The position numbers were made by a program, and so were the translations under genes. From DTU072 sp050309775 (GTDB taxonomy: Bacteria > Bacillota > Clostridia > Christensenellales > DTU072), in NCBI GenBank assembly GCA_050309775.1, contig JBNRMV010000010.1, forward strand, positions 62,001 to 126,000: DNA of 64,000 nucleotides, read 5' to 3'. Shown here one piece after another: positions 34,950 through 43,423 of this stretch; within the stretch, counting starts at the first letter, position 1, and each line of letters starts with the position of its first letter. The notes below the pieces were generated by a model. That model searched no databases. It was not told the origin of the DNA and worked only from the letters and a program-made list of their open reading frames with translations.

Positions 34950-35405
34950 ATGGACAAATGGGACAAGAGATTCATGGAAATGGCGGAGCTTGTCAGCAGC
35001 TGGTCATCCTGTTTTCAAGAGAACAGACAAGTCGGCGCAGTCATCACAAGAAACAAAAGGATTCTGACGACGGGATACAATGGAGCCAGTAGCGGAATAC
35101 TTAGCTGCAAGGAAAGAGGCGAATGTATGCGCAAAAAAATGGGCATACCTTCAGGCACAAGACATGAGCTTTGTTATGCTGTGCATGCCGAACAGAACGC
35201 AATCATACAAGCGGCAAAAATAGGCGTATCCGTTGAAGACGCGGTAATGTATTGCACACATCAGCCCTGCACCATATGCGCAAAGATGATAATAAACAGC
35301 GGAATAAAAAGAGTAGTCTTTAAGGAAGGCTATCCCGACGAATTTTCGTTGAGGTTATTTAACGAAGCCGGCGTGGCAATACAAAAATACGACAGTCTTG
35401 AATAA
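34950..35405 (+). CDS. dCMP deaminase (ComEB-like)
   Basis: 151 residues from ATG 34950 (GAGGT upstream). It converts dCMP to dUMP, supplying thymidylate synthesis. The catalytic zinc site HAE (79-81) and PCTIC (Cys107, Cys110) is intact. An additional cysteine/histidine set (C52, C59, H72 region) matches the structural zinc of this family. It stands alone, divergent from the membrane protein before it. Confidence 0.9.
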   Translation: MDKWDKRFMEMAELVSSWSSCFQENRQVGAVITRNKRILTTGYNGASSGILSCKERGECMRKKMGIPSGTRHELCYAVHAEQNAIIQAAKIGVSVEDAVMYCTHQPCTICAKMIINSGIKRVVFKEGYPDEFSLRLFNEAGVAIQKYDSLE

Positions 35406-35429
35406 GGGGGCAAAAAGAAAAGGTTGAGA

Positions 35430-35804
35430 TTATTTGACTTTTGCCGTAAATATCAAATTTAATATCAATTGATTTATCAAGTCGGTGGATATGCCGTTCA
35501 AGGGCATAAAACCATGTCCGACATTTTGGCTTTGCGGTTCGGCGTTGTTTGTATTTTGCTGACCGCCGCCCATCATTGACATCATCATTGACGCCATATC
35601 CGACGAGCCTTTGTTTTGATTCACTGCAGACAAAATTGACATTATGTTATTGGCGCCGCCGTTTGCGTTTGACGCTTCGCCATCGTTTGTGGCGTTGGCA
35701 AAACCGGCGCCGCCCATGTTTCCCATTGCGCGCATCATGTTCATCATATCGGGATTTTTTTGCCCAAAGATAAGAGGCAACAGCATCATTAAATTATTGT
35801 CCAT
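35430..35804 (-). CDS. Met/Asn/Gly-rich small protein, unknown function
   Basis: 124 residues of low complexity, unusually rich in Met, Asn, Gly and Ser (MMLLPLIFGQKNPDMMNMM, MASMMMSMMGGG). No signal peptide or clear membrane helix. A short hydrophobic helix lies at the end (LINQLILNLIF). It starts two bases after its upstream neighbour's stop and has GAG as a poor ribosome binding site, so it is translationally coupled. I recognise no family. Confidence 0.5.
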   Translation of the reverse strand: MDNNLMMLLPLIFGQKNPDMMNMMRAMGNMGGAGFANATNDGEASNANGGANNIMSILSAVNQNKGSSDMASMMMSMMGGGQQNTNNAEPQSQNVGHGFMPLNGISTDLINQLILNLIFTAKVK

Positions 35805-35806
35805 AG

Positions 35807-36058
35807 TCAGCTCATTTTCAGCTGCATAATAAGCTGCTGCATCTTTTCCCTTTGTTCAGCGGTAAGAAAACCCTGAACATTGTTATAAAAAGCGTCCAAC
35901 TCCTTTGCCGAAGTGCCGCCCTTTGAGCAAGCGCCCACATTCAGCAGTTGATGCATAAGTTCTTCCTCACTCATATTTGAATACATCTGGAGAGCCTCCT
36001 CCGGCGACTGCGGCTCAACTGACGCCTGCTTTTTGTTTATGAAATCCCGAATATTCAT
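35807..36058 (-). CDS. Small helical protein, unknown function
   Basis: 83 residues, charged and helical (SPEEALQMYSNMSEEELMHQLL, then LTAEQREKMQQLIMQL). One cysteine in VGACSKGGTSAKELDAFYNN. AGGTG precedes ATG 36058. It forms a two-gene unit with the Met-rich gene. The C-terminal helix pattern recalls small spore-former proteins, but no function can be assigned. Confidence 0.55.
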   Translation of the reverse strand: MNIRDFINKKQASVEPQSPEEALQMYSNMSEEELMHQLLNVGACSKGGTSAKELDAFYNNVQGFLTAEQREKMQQLIMQLKMS

Positions 36059-36274
36059 GGCACACCTTTTTTTCTATTGTATGCGCCATGCCGAGGAAAT
36101 GTTAATAGATTTTTTACCGGATATTGTAACAAATGAGTATAAAACAAAATAAAATATATAGTGAGTGCAAATACCCGGAGATAAAAGGCTTTTGCCGCGG
36201 AATACTCGCTAGGGTTTGTTGCATTTGAGATATCAAGCTAAGAATAAGTCTTGCTTATGATGACATATGCACTC
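36059..36274. other. Non-coding gap with fold-back potential
   Basis: 216 bases without a gene. GAGTGCA (36163-36169) can pair with TGCACTC (36268-36274), and AAGC/AAGA pair with TCTT/GCTT inside it (about 36237-36258); GGCTTTTGCC (36189-36198) is a small hairpin. It may be a small RNA or the leader of the minus-strand genes; direction is not decided. Confidence 0.3.
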
Positions 36275-36302
36275 AAAAGGCGCTGCGAAAAACAGCGCCT
36301 TT
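36275..36302 (-). terminator. Terminator after the second bPH2 gene
   Basis: Read on the minus strand: AAAGGCGCTG, seven-base loop, CAGCGCCTTTT. The stem starts inside the stop codon of the gene at 36301. The T-run is short (four), so efficiency is uncertain. Confidence 0.6.
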
Positions 36303-37689
36303 AATTGTTTATGAACTTGTCGCCAAATGCTTCTTTGTCAAAATACGGCAGGCGAAAGGGGCGCTGCAATGAACGGATAAACAGACGGCACTTAGCTATG
36401 CGTTTTTTTTCATTAAATACTGAATAAGTCGTGCGCAAAGCCTGTACGGAGTCGGTCTTGCATAAAATGCTTTTTGAAAACAGTCCGCCTTTTGCGCAGC
36501 AAAACACCTTGCTGTCGCAATAAAAATGAGAGCGGCGATAAGACAAAAAAATATCAGCGGCAACAGTTGCAATTATGAGCAGGTATGCAGGCATTGCCAA
36601 GTATAACCCGACAAAGGAAAAATATATAGTCGGGGGCAAGAGCGCTGCAGCCGGCAAAAGCAACCTGAAGAAATAGGTTTTTTTTGCTCGTGTCGGGGGT
36701 GTGTGCTTTTTTTTCGAAGTGTGTAGTTGCGGCAAAAATCTTTTTAAGGCGACTTGCAGTCTGTCGGCGTCGGCAATGGGTAAGAACGGCAGGGAAAAAT
36801 TCTCCAAAGTATCCTTGCAGCCTGCAACAAGTAAATACGCCGTACACGTTTTTGTCAAAGCGTTCAAAGGGTGGCGGTTGACAATAACGCCGTTTATTCT
36901 GTCTTTCAAAATAAAATGGCTGTATTTATCAAGTTTTCCATAGCTTATTGACAAGGCGCAGTCATAGTCCTTTATGCAAAAATTGTCATACTTTATCAGC
37001 GCCGACAGCGCGTTGCCGCCAATGCTTATGGCGACTGCCAACGCATAAAGTCCGACAAGCGGCAATGCAGGCGCGCGCCGTAGCAGTCCGATAATTATTA
37101 TGACAATTGACAGCGTAAAGCCCACCGGGCGCAGCCATTTTGAAGGAATAAGGAGGGAATACAAGGCTATCCATTTGCCGTTGACGGTCATATCGGCTTG
37201 GGGCTTGTCTTGAGCGCAATGAATGGCTTTTATGGCGTTTTCTATCATTGTCACAGTATGCGCATCTGTTGTAATATCTATTTCCGCTCCCAAACTGCGG
37301 CTGCCTGAACTCAGCCTTAAGCGCTTGACATTGAACAACCGCTGCAATATGTTTTGTCCGGAAATGAACATATGCGCATTTGTATAAGCCAATGCCGTTT
37401 CTTTGCGGTTTATAAAGCTGCTCTTAACTATTATGCTATTTCGGCTTGCAACAATCTTTGTACTAAAAAAAGTGCCGACAATACATACAAGATAGCCTGC
37501 CGCAACCGCCAGAATGACAATCAGAGCGGGAATTTGGAAATACAAAAAACGGCTGGAAAGGCTTATGTCATGCGACAACAGCTTAATTAAAAAATACAGC
37601 GCCGCCGCCAAGAAGATCATCAGATTGAACAGGTTGTTCAGCAGCCACAAAAAGTGTTGTTTTTTAACGATTTGAATATCTTTCATCAT
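36301..37689 (-). CDS. bPH2-domain membrane protein (YdbT-like)
   Basis: 462 residues with several membrane helices in pairs (about 14-34, 48-72, 182-205, 210-230, 335-375) separated by bacterial PH (bPH2, DUF304-type) domains, the arrangement of Bacillus YdbT. YdbT-type proteins work with YdbS in resistance or cell-surface processes, without a known biochemical activity. The start overlaps the YdbS-like gene by 26 bases. Confidence 0.8.
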   Translation of the reverse strand: MMKDIQIVKKQHFLWLLNNLFNLMIFLAAALYFLIKLLSHDISLSSRFLYFQIPALIVILAVAAGYLVCIVGTFFSTKIVASRNSIIVKSSFINRKETALAYTNAHMFISGQNILQRLFNVKRLRLSSGSRSLGAEIDITTDAHTVTMIENAIKAIHCAQDKPQADMTVNGKWIALYSLLIPSKWLRPVGFTLSIVIIIIGLLRRAPALPLVGLYALAVAISIGGNALSALIKYDNFCIKDYDCALSISYGKLDKYSHFILKDRINGVIVNRHPLNALTKTCTAYLLVAGCKDTLENFSLPFLPIADADRLQVALKRFLPQLHTSKKKHTPPTRAKKTYFFRLLLPAAALLPPTIYFSFVGLYLAMPAYLLIIATVAADIFLSYRRSHFYCDSKVFCCAKGGLFSKSILCKTDSVQALRTTYSVFNEKKRIAKCRLFIRSLQRPFRLPYFDKEAFGDKFINN

Positions 37690-38137
37690 AAACTATGCTT
37701 TGAATGCGCTGCGCCTCTTCAAAAGTAATTGAAGGCAGCGTGTGTTCCGAACCTGCGGTATACAGCCGTATCGTAGCCAATTTATAGAACCGCTCAAATG
37801 GCAGAGCTCGTAATTCAATGTGCTGAATGTTTGCCAATGGCACGGTTTCCTTTTTTTTCGACAACACGCCGTTAAAAATAAGCAGCTGCTCATTGATAAA
37901 GATATAAGAAAAACCCTTATAACGCAAATAGGGCGCAACTATTACGACAATGGCAAAGAGCGCCGGCAGCGATAGCGCAAAAATGCGAATTGCCGAAAGC
38001 GTGATACCGTACAAAATATTTGTTGCAAGCCGCACCGTTGCCACTTCAAAAGCCAATAAAAAAACAAATGCCAGCAACCAACGAAGGTACCAGCATTTTA
38101 GTGCGTTTCTTGTGAGGTGAATTCTTTCTGCTGTCAT
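37664..38137 (-). CDS. bPH2-domain membrane protein (YdbS-like)
   Basis: 157 residues from ATG 38137, which overlaps the guaA stop (TAATG). Two membrane helices (about 20-40 and 45-75) are followed by one bPH2 domain (IFNGVLSKKKETVPLANIQHIELR). GGGAG is only two bases from this ATG; an in-frame ATG at 38146 is an alternative. It is the usual partner of the YdbT-like gene and lies in the same operon as guaBA. Confidence 0.8.
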   Translation of the reverse strand: MTAERIHLTRNALKCWYLRWLLAFVFLLAFEVATVRLATNILYGITLSAIRIFALSLPALFAIVVIVAPYLRYKGFSYIFINEQLLIFNGVLSKKKETVPLANIQHIELRALPFERFYKLATIRLYTAGSEHTLPSITFEEAQRIQSIVYDERYSNR

Positions 38138-39672
38138 TACTCCCATTCGATAGTAGCAGGGGGTTTTGAGGTAATGTCATATACTATACGGTTTATTCCT
38201 CGTACCTCGTTTACTATCCTGGTAGATATTTTTTCCAATACTTCATAAGGTATACGCGCAAAATCAGCAGTCATGGCGTCAATGCTTGTGACGGCGCGCA
38301 AACCAAGCGTGTAATCATATGTCCTTTTGTCGCCCATAACTCCCACGCTGCGCAAGTCAGTCAGCACTGCAAAGTATTGCCAGATATCCTTGTCCAGTCC
38401 TGCAAGAGCAATTTCTTCACGCATAATATAATCGGCATCGCGGAGTATGTCAAGTTTTTGTTTTGTGATATCGCCGATAACTCTTATGCCCAGTCCCGGA
38501 CCGGGAAAAGGTTGTCGCATTACGATACTCTCGTCAAGCCCCAGTTCAAAGCCGACTTTGCGTACCTCGTCCTTGAATAAATCACGCAAAGGCTCAATAA
38601 TTTCTTTGAAATCTATGACAGAGGGCAGTCCGCCCACATTGTGGTGGGATTTTATTAGCGCGGCATTTCCGAAACCGCTTTCGACGATGTCGGGATATAT
38701 CGTGCCTTGCACAAGGAAGTCAACGCTGCCGATTTGTTTTGCGGCATCTTCAAATACTCTTATGAATTCCGTGCCGATTATTTTGCGTTTTTGTTCGGGG
38801 TCTTTTATACCTGCCAGCTTGCTCAAAAAGCGTTCGGAAGCGTCTATCATATGCAGGTTCATGCCCAAACCGTCTTTGAAAACTTTCATTATTTGCGACA
38901 CTTCGTGTTTGCGCATGAGTCCATGGTCAACCAATATGCAGGTCAGCTGAGAGCCGACAGCTTTGTGAATGAGAGTTGCCGCCACGGCGCTGTCAACGCC
39001 GCCGCTCATGGCGCATAGTACGCTTTTGTTGCCGATTTTTTGTTTCATGCGTTCTATCATGTTGCTGACAAAACACGATACCGTCCAGTCGCCTTTTGCG
39101 TTGGCTATGCGATAAAGAAAATTATGCAATATTTTGTTGCCGTCGGCAGTGTGGACGACTTCGGGGTGGAACTGTACGCCGTACAGTTTTTTGTCAGTGT
39201 CGCCAAATGCCGCTATGGGGCAGGTCTTTGTTGAGGCAAGAATTTTGAAGTCGCCGCCAAGTTTGCTGACATAGTCGGTGTGGCTCATCCATACGACATT
39301 TTGTTGGGCAATGCCGTCAAATAAGTCGCAGTCCTTGTAGGCAATATTTTGTTTGCCATATTCTTTGGCTCCGTCGGTCGTGCTTACTTTGCCGCCGCTC
39401 AAATGCGCCAACAGTTGCGCCCCGTAGCATATGCCCAGCACGGGTATGCCCAATTTCAGGATGTCGGCATCTATAACAAGCGCTTCTTCTTCAAATACGC
39501 TGTTGGGACCGCCGGTAAGAATAAGCGCGATAGGGGCGATTTCTTTAATTTTTTCAATAGGGGTGGAATAGGGCATCAGTTCACAAAATACGCCCATATC
39601 CCTTACACGGCGGGCTATAAGCTGATTGTATTGTCCGCCAAAGTCCAAAACTATTACTGTTTGATGTTCCAT
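38137..39672 (-). CDS. guaA: GMP synthase (glutamine-hydrolysing)
   Basis: 511 residues from ATG 39672 with AGAGGT upstream. It aminates XMP to GMP. The glutaminase domain has Cys82 (GICYGAQ), His169 and Glu171; the synthetase P-loop SGGVDSA is at 223-229; the C-terminal dimerisation domain ends PPATIEWE, as is typical. The frame is open back into guaB, but the ribosome binding site decides the start. The guaB stop is 10 bases upstream. Confidence 0.98.
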   Translation of the reverse strand: MEHQTVIVLDFGGQYNQLIARRVRDMGVFCELMPYSTPIEKIKEIAPIALILTGGPNSVFEEEALVIDADILKLGIPVLGICYGAQLLAHLSGGKVSTTDGAKEYGKQNIAYKDCDLFDGIAQQNVVWMSHTDYVSKLGGDFKILASTKTCPIAAFGDTDKKLYGVQFHPEVVHTADGNKILHNFLYRIANAKGDWTVSCFVSNMIERMKQKIGNKSVLCAMSGGVDSAVAATLIHKAVGSQLTCILVDHGLMRKHEVSQIMKVFKDGLGMNLHMIDASERFLSKLAGIKDPEQKRKIIGTEFIRVFEDAAKQIGSVDFLVQGTIYPDIVESGFGNAALIKSHHNVGGLPSVIDFKEIIEPLRDLFKDEVRKVGFELGLDESIVMRQPFPGPGLGIRVIGDITKQKLDILRDADYIMREEIALAGLDKDIWQYFAVLTDLRSVGVMGDKRTYDYTLGLRAVTSIDAMTADFARIPYEVLEKISTRIVNEVRGINRIVYDITSKPPATIEWE

Positions 39673-39682
39673 ATTACCTCTG

Positions 39683-41137
39683 TTATGCTTTTGTTGAGTA
39701 GTTCGGGGACTCTTTGGTGATTGAGATGTCATGAGGATGCGATTCGATGAGCGATGCGTTTGTAATCTTTATGAATTCCGCAGAGGTGCGCAATTCTTCA
39801 ATTGTTGCTTTGCCGCAATAGCCCATGCCTGAGCGCAAACCGCCGACAAGCTGATAAATTATTTCGCTGAGTGCGCCTCTGTAAGGCACTCTGCCTTCTA
39901 CTCCTTCGGGTACAAGTTTTGCGGCGTCTTCTTGGAAATATCTGTCCTTTGAGCCTGCTTCCATGGCGGCAATGGAACCCATTCCGCGATATACCTTGAA
40001 ACTTCTGCCTTGGAAAATCTCAAGCGAGCCCGGCGATTCTTTGGTGCCAGCTATCAGCGAGCCTATCATGACGGCGCCTGCGCCTGCGCCCAATGCTTTT
40101 ACGATGTCGCCGGAAAACTTTATGCCGCCGTCGGCAATTACTCTGACGCCGTATTTGTCGGCTTCTTCTGCGCAATCCATAATGGCGGTGACCTGCGGCA
40201 CGCCTATGCCGGCTATGACACGGGTGGTGCATATTGAGCCCGGACCCATACCGACTTTTATGACATCTGCGCCGGCCTTGATTAAATCCCTTGTGGCGGC
40301 GGCAGTGGCTACATTGCCGGCAATAACGGGCAAGTCCGGATAAAGGTTCTTTATTTTGCGGACGGTCTCCAGCACTCCCTGCGAATGTCCGTGCGCACTG
40401 TCAATTGCTATGATATCGACCTTTGCGTCGCGCAGCGCCTTGACTCTGTCTAATGCGTTGGCGCCTACTCCGACAGCGGCGCCTGCAAGCAGTCTGCCGT
40501 TTTTGTCTTTGGCGGAGTTGGGGTACTGAATGGATTTCTCAATATCTTTTATGGTAATAAGACCTTTCAGATTATAGTCTTTGTCGACAATGGGCAACTT
40601 TTCTATCCTGTGCTTGCCCAAAATGCGTTGCGCCTCGTCAAGAGTCGTGCCTTCTGGGGCTGTGATAAGGTTGTCCTTTGTCATTATGTTGCCGATGGGT
40701 TGGTCAAAGTTTGTTTCAAAGCGCAAATCCCTATTTGTCAGAATGCCGACAAGTCTTGTTCCTTTTGTGATAGGCACGCCGCTGATTTTGTATTTGCGCA
40801 TAAGCTCCAAAGCGTCGTTGACTTGGTGTTCGGGAGATAAAAAGAAAGGGTCCGTAATGACCCCATGTTCACTTCTCTTGACCTTGTCGACATGAATAGC
40901 CTGCTCATCAATGCTGAGATTCTTATGGATTATGCCGATTCCGCCTTCTCTGGCCATGGCAATAGCCAGCTTGCATTCTGTGACGGTATCCATGGCCGCG
41001 CTAAGAATGGGAATCTGCAGAGTAATATCCTTTGTTAGCTTTGTGGATAGACTGATATCTTTTGGTAGCACTGTAGAATGGTTGGGTATCAACAACACAT
41101 CATCAAAAGTCAGTCCTTCTTTCAAAATTTTCGCCAT
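39683..41137 (-). CDS. guaB: IMP dehydrogenase
   Basis: 484 residues, full length. It oxidises IMP to XMP, the committed step to GMP. The TIM barrel holds the catalytic loop GPGSICTTRV near residues 300-309. Two CBS domains lie at about 95-205. The flap has GRVPYRG. AGGAG precedes ATG 41137. It is first in the guaB-guaA-bPH2 operon behind a perfect promoter. Confidence 0.98.
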   Translation of the reverse strand: MAKILKEGLTFDDVLLIPNHSTVLPKDISLSTKLTKDITLQIPILSAAMDTVTECKLAIAMAREGGIGIIHKNLSIDEQAIHVDKVKRSEHGVITDPFFLSPEHQVNDALELMRKYKISGVPITKGTRLVGILTNRDLRFETNFDQPIGNIMTKDNLITAPEGTTLDEAQRILGKHRIEKLPIVDKDYNLKGLITIKDIEKSIQYPNSAKDKNGRLLAGAAVGVGANALDRVKALRDAKVDIIAIDSAHGHSQGVLETVRKIKNLYPDLPVIAGNVATAAATRDLIKAGADVIKVGMGPGSICTTRVIAGIGVPQVTAIMDCAEEADKYGVRVIADGGIKFSGDIVKALGAGAGAVMIGSLIAGTKESPGSLEIFQGRSFKVYRGMGSIAAMEAGSKDRYFQEDAAKLVPEGVEGRVPYRGALSEIIYQLVGGLRSGMGYCGKATIEELRTSAEFIKITNASLIESHPHDISITKESPNYSTKA

Positions 41138-41172
41138 TTTGTACTCCTTTTGCTCATCTAGATATTTGTATA

Positions 41173-41201
41173 ATTATAGAACTATGATAAAACTTTGTCA
41201 A
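41173..41201 (-). promoter_or_regulatory. Promoter of guaBA
   Basis: Minus strand TTGACA (41201-41196), 17-base spacer, TATAAT (41178-41173): a perfect consensus. No purine riboswitch fits in the 35 bases before guaB. Confidence 0.85.
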
Positions 41202-41264
41202 TAAAATTTAGGGCAAAAAGAAAGCAACAAAAAATTTTCAAATGACATATACTAATAAAAATAA

Positions 41265-41293
41265 TTGCACGAACCATAATGGTGTGGTATAAT
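41265..41293 (+). promoter_or_regulatory. Promoter of pckG
   Basis: TTGCAC (41265-41270), 17-base spacer, TATAAT (41288-41293) with TGG before it (extended -10). It lies back to back with the guaB promoter. Confidence 0.7.
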
Positions 41294-41344
41294 CAATTCA
41301 ATTCATTAAACATAATGGGAATTTTTGCAAAAGGAGATAAAAAC

Positions 41345-43126
41345 ATGACAAACAACCAATTTATACTGGATTTCGTAAAGAAGTATCAGGACCTTTTCCA
41401 GCCTGACCAAGTAGTTTGGATTGACGCCAGCAAACAACAAACAAAAGAGCTGACAAACGAAGCCGTAGCCACCGGAGAAGTCATTAAACTGAACAACAAG
41501 CTGCTCCCGGGGTGCCTATATCATAGAACGGCAGTCAACGATGTAGCCAGAGTAGAGCATGCCACATACATTTGCTCTAAAGAAAAAGAGAACGCAGGTC
41601 CCACCAACAACTGGATGGACCCGCAAGAATGCTATGCCAAACTGGACGCCATAGCAAAAGGCTCTATGAAAGGCAGGACTATGTATGTTATTCCTTTCTC
41701 AATGGGCAAAATCGGCTCCCCGTTTGCAAAATATGGCATTGAGCTGACAGACAGCATTTATGTTGTATTGAACATGCTGATTATGACCAGAGTTTCCCCG
41801 AAGGTATATGACAAGATAGGCGACAGTGACAATTTTGTCAAATGCGTTCACGCCAAAGTCAATATCGACGAAAAAAACAGATATATCTGCCATTTCCCCG
41901 AAGACAACACCATTTATTCCATCAACAGCGGCTATGGCGGCAATGTGTTGCTTGGCAAGAAGTGCTTTGCGTTGCGCATAGCCTCTTTCCAAGGCTGGAA
42001 AGAAGGCTGGATGGCTGAGCATATGCTCATACTTGGCATCGAAAAGCCCAACGGCGAAGTAAAGTATATCGGCGGAGCTTTCCCCTCAGCATGCGGCAAA
42101 ACAAACCTTGCCATGCTCATTCCTCCCGCATATTATACAGAGAAAGGCTACAAGATTTGGACAGTCGGCGACGACATAGCGTGGATAAGGAGAGGCAGAG
42201 GCGGACAGCTTTATGCCATAAATCCCGAAAATGGCTTCTTTGGCGTTGCTCCCGGCACCAACAGCAAAACAAACCCCAATGCGCTTGCCTCAACAATGCG
42301 CAACACCATATTTACAAATGTGGCATACAACAAGACCAACAAGACGGTTTGGTGGGAAGGGCTGGACCAGCCGGCGCCCACAAACGCTTTGGACTGGAAA
42401 GGCAACAAATGGAAGCCCGGCATGGTTGACGAGAACGGCAAGAAGATTCCCGGCGCCAACCCCAACAGCCGCTTTACCTCTCCCATAAAGAACTGCCCTT
42501 GCCTCAGCAAGGAATTTGAGAATCCCAGAGGCGTGCCTCTTTCGGCTATCATATTCGGCGGCAGAAGAGCCAAGGCCGCTCCGCTTGTATATCAGGCAAG
42601 AGATTGGAAACATGGCGTATTCGTAGGCTCAATTATGGCGAGCGAAACGACGGCAGCCGCCAGCGGCGCAGTCGGCGTTATCAGACACGACCCCATGGCA
42701 ATGCTGCCTTTCTGTGGCTATCATATGGGCGACTATTTCCAACACTGGCTAAATGTCGGCAAAAAAGTAAAGAACCAACCCAAGATATTCAATGTCAACT
42801 GGTTCAGAACCGACGAAAACGGCAAGTTCATATGGCCGGGCTTTGGCGACAACATGAGAGTGCTTGACTGGATTATCGCGCGTTGCGAAGGCACAGTTGA
42901 TGCCGTTGAGTCACCCATTGGATTCCTTCCCAAACCCGAGGACATAAACCTTGAAGGGCTCGACTTCTCAATCGAAAAGTTGAAGAGCATACTTGATGTG
43001 GACAAAGAGACTTGGCTGCAAGAAGTTGCCAACATTACAGAGTTCTACAAGAAGTTCGGCGACAAGCTGCCAAGAGAGCTTACCAAACAACTGAAAGAAC
43101 TAAAGAAGAGAGTAAAGGCCCTGTAA
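41345..43126 (+). CDS. pckG: Phosphoenolpyruvate carboxykinase, GTP type
   Basis: 593 residues from ATG 41345 with AGGAG upstream. It interconverts oxaloacetate and PEP with GTP/GDP. The P-loop FPSACGKTN at residues 246-254, with reactive Cys250, and GDDIAW near 275-280 are the marks of the GTP class; the ATP class has a different P-loop. It probably acts in gluconeogenesis or in the PEP-oxaloacetate branch of fermentation. Single-gene transcript ending at a strong terminator. Confidence 0.97.
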   Translation: MTNNQFILDFVKKYQDLFQPDQVVWIDASKQQTKELTNEAVATGEVIKLNNKLLPGCLYHRTAVNDVARVEHATYICSKEKENAGPTNNWMDPQECYAKLDAIAKGSMKGRTMYVIPFSMGKIGSPFAKYGIELTDSIYVVLNMLIMTRVSPKVYDKIGDSDNFVKCVHAKVNIDEKNRYICHFPEDNTIYSINSGYGGNVLLGKKCFALRIASFQGWKEGWMAEHMLILGIEKPNGEVKYIGGAFPSACGKTNLAMLIPPAYYTEKGYKIWTVGDDIAWIRRGRGGQLYAINPENGFFGVAPGTNSKTNPNALASTMRNTIFTNVAYNKTNKTVWWEGLDQPAPTNALDWKGNKWKPGMVDENGKKIPGANPNSRFTSPIKNCPCLSKEFENPRGVPLSAIIFGGRRAKAAPLVYQARDWKHGVFVGSIMASETTAAASGAVGVIRHDPMAMLPFCGYHMGDYFQHWLNVGKKVKNQPKIFNVNWFRTDENGKFIWPGFGDNMRVLDWIIARCEGTVDAVESPIGFLPKPEDINLEGLDFSIEKLKSILDVDKETWLQEVANITEFYKKFGDKLPRELTKQLKELKKRVKAL

Positions 43127-43156
43127 TAGCTCTTACTCCATAAATCTTACGCTAAT

Positions 43157-43194
43157 AAAAAGCCTCCTTTGGCAGAAACCTAAGGGGGCTTTTT
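43157..43194 (+). terminator. Terminator of pckG
   Basis: AAAAAGCC (43157-43164) pairs with GGCTTTTT (43187-43194), extended by about five inner pairs, with a T-run. Confidence 0.88.
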
Positions 43195-43388
43195 GCATTT
43201 GCAGAAAGGATAAAACACAATTCCGAACTTTCATCAAGTGTTGATTCTTTATTTGAAAACAAAGAGCAAAGACCAAGTTATCTTTGCAATAAACGAATTG
43301 CAATAAATTGGGCCTTATTAAAACAGCGAGTCCCGATATATTTATGGGACGCAAGACGACTAATGGCATTTGAGCCCTTATACCTATA
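43195..43388. other. Non-coding gap with a tandem repeat and a hairpin
   Basis: 194 bases without a gene. TTGCAATAAA occurs twice 14 bases apart (about 43285 and 43299). GTCCC (43330-43334) pairs with GGGAC (43346-43350), inside a possible GGGC/GCCC closing stem (43310-43313, 43374-43377). No match to a known riboswitch is convincing. Confidence 0.35.
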
Positions 43389-43417
43389 TTGACAAACAAA
43401 GGGTTTTTTCATATAAT
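43389..43417 (+). promoter_or_regulatory. Consensus promoter giving a leaderless tcdA mRNA
   Basis: TTGACA (43389-43394), 17-base spacer, TATAAT (43412-43417). ATG 43424 begins six bases after the -10, where transcription is expected to start. Confidence 0.85.
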
Positions 43418-43423
43418 TTATGC

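Noticed and set aside
39040..40895. Plus-strand open frames inside guaA and guaB
   Set aside because: Shadows of well-conserved minus-strand genes, without start signals.
41138..41172. Purine riboswitch before guaB
   Set aside because: Only about 28 bases separate the expected transcript start from the guaB start codon, and no three-way junction is present.
43321..43370. Cyclic-di-GMP (GEMM-I) riboswitch
   Set aside because: GGGACGCAAGAC resembles the GEMM GGGACGCAAAGCC box, but the partner GGCAAACC segment and tetraloop receptor are missing, and the element precedes a promoter rather than lying in an mRNA leader.
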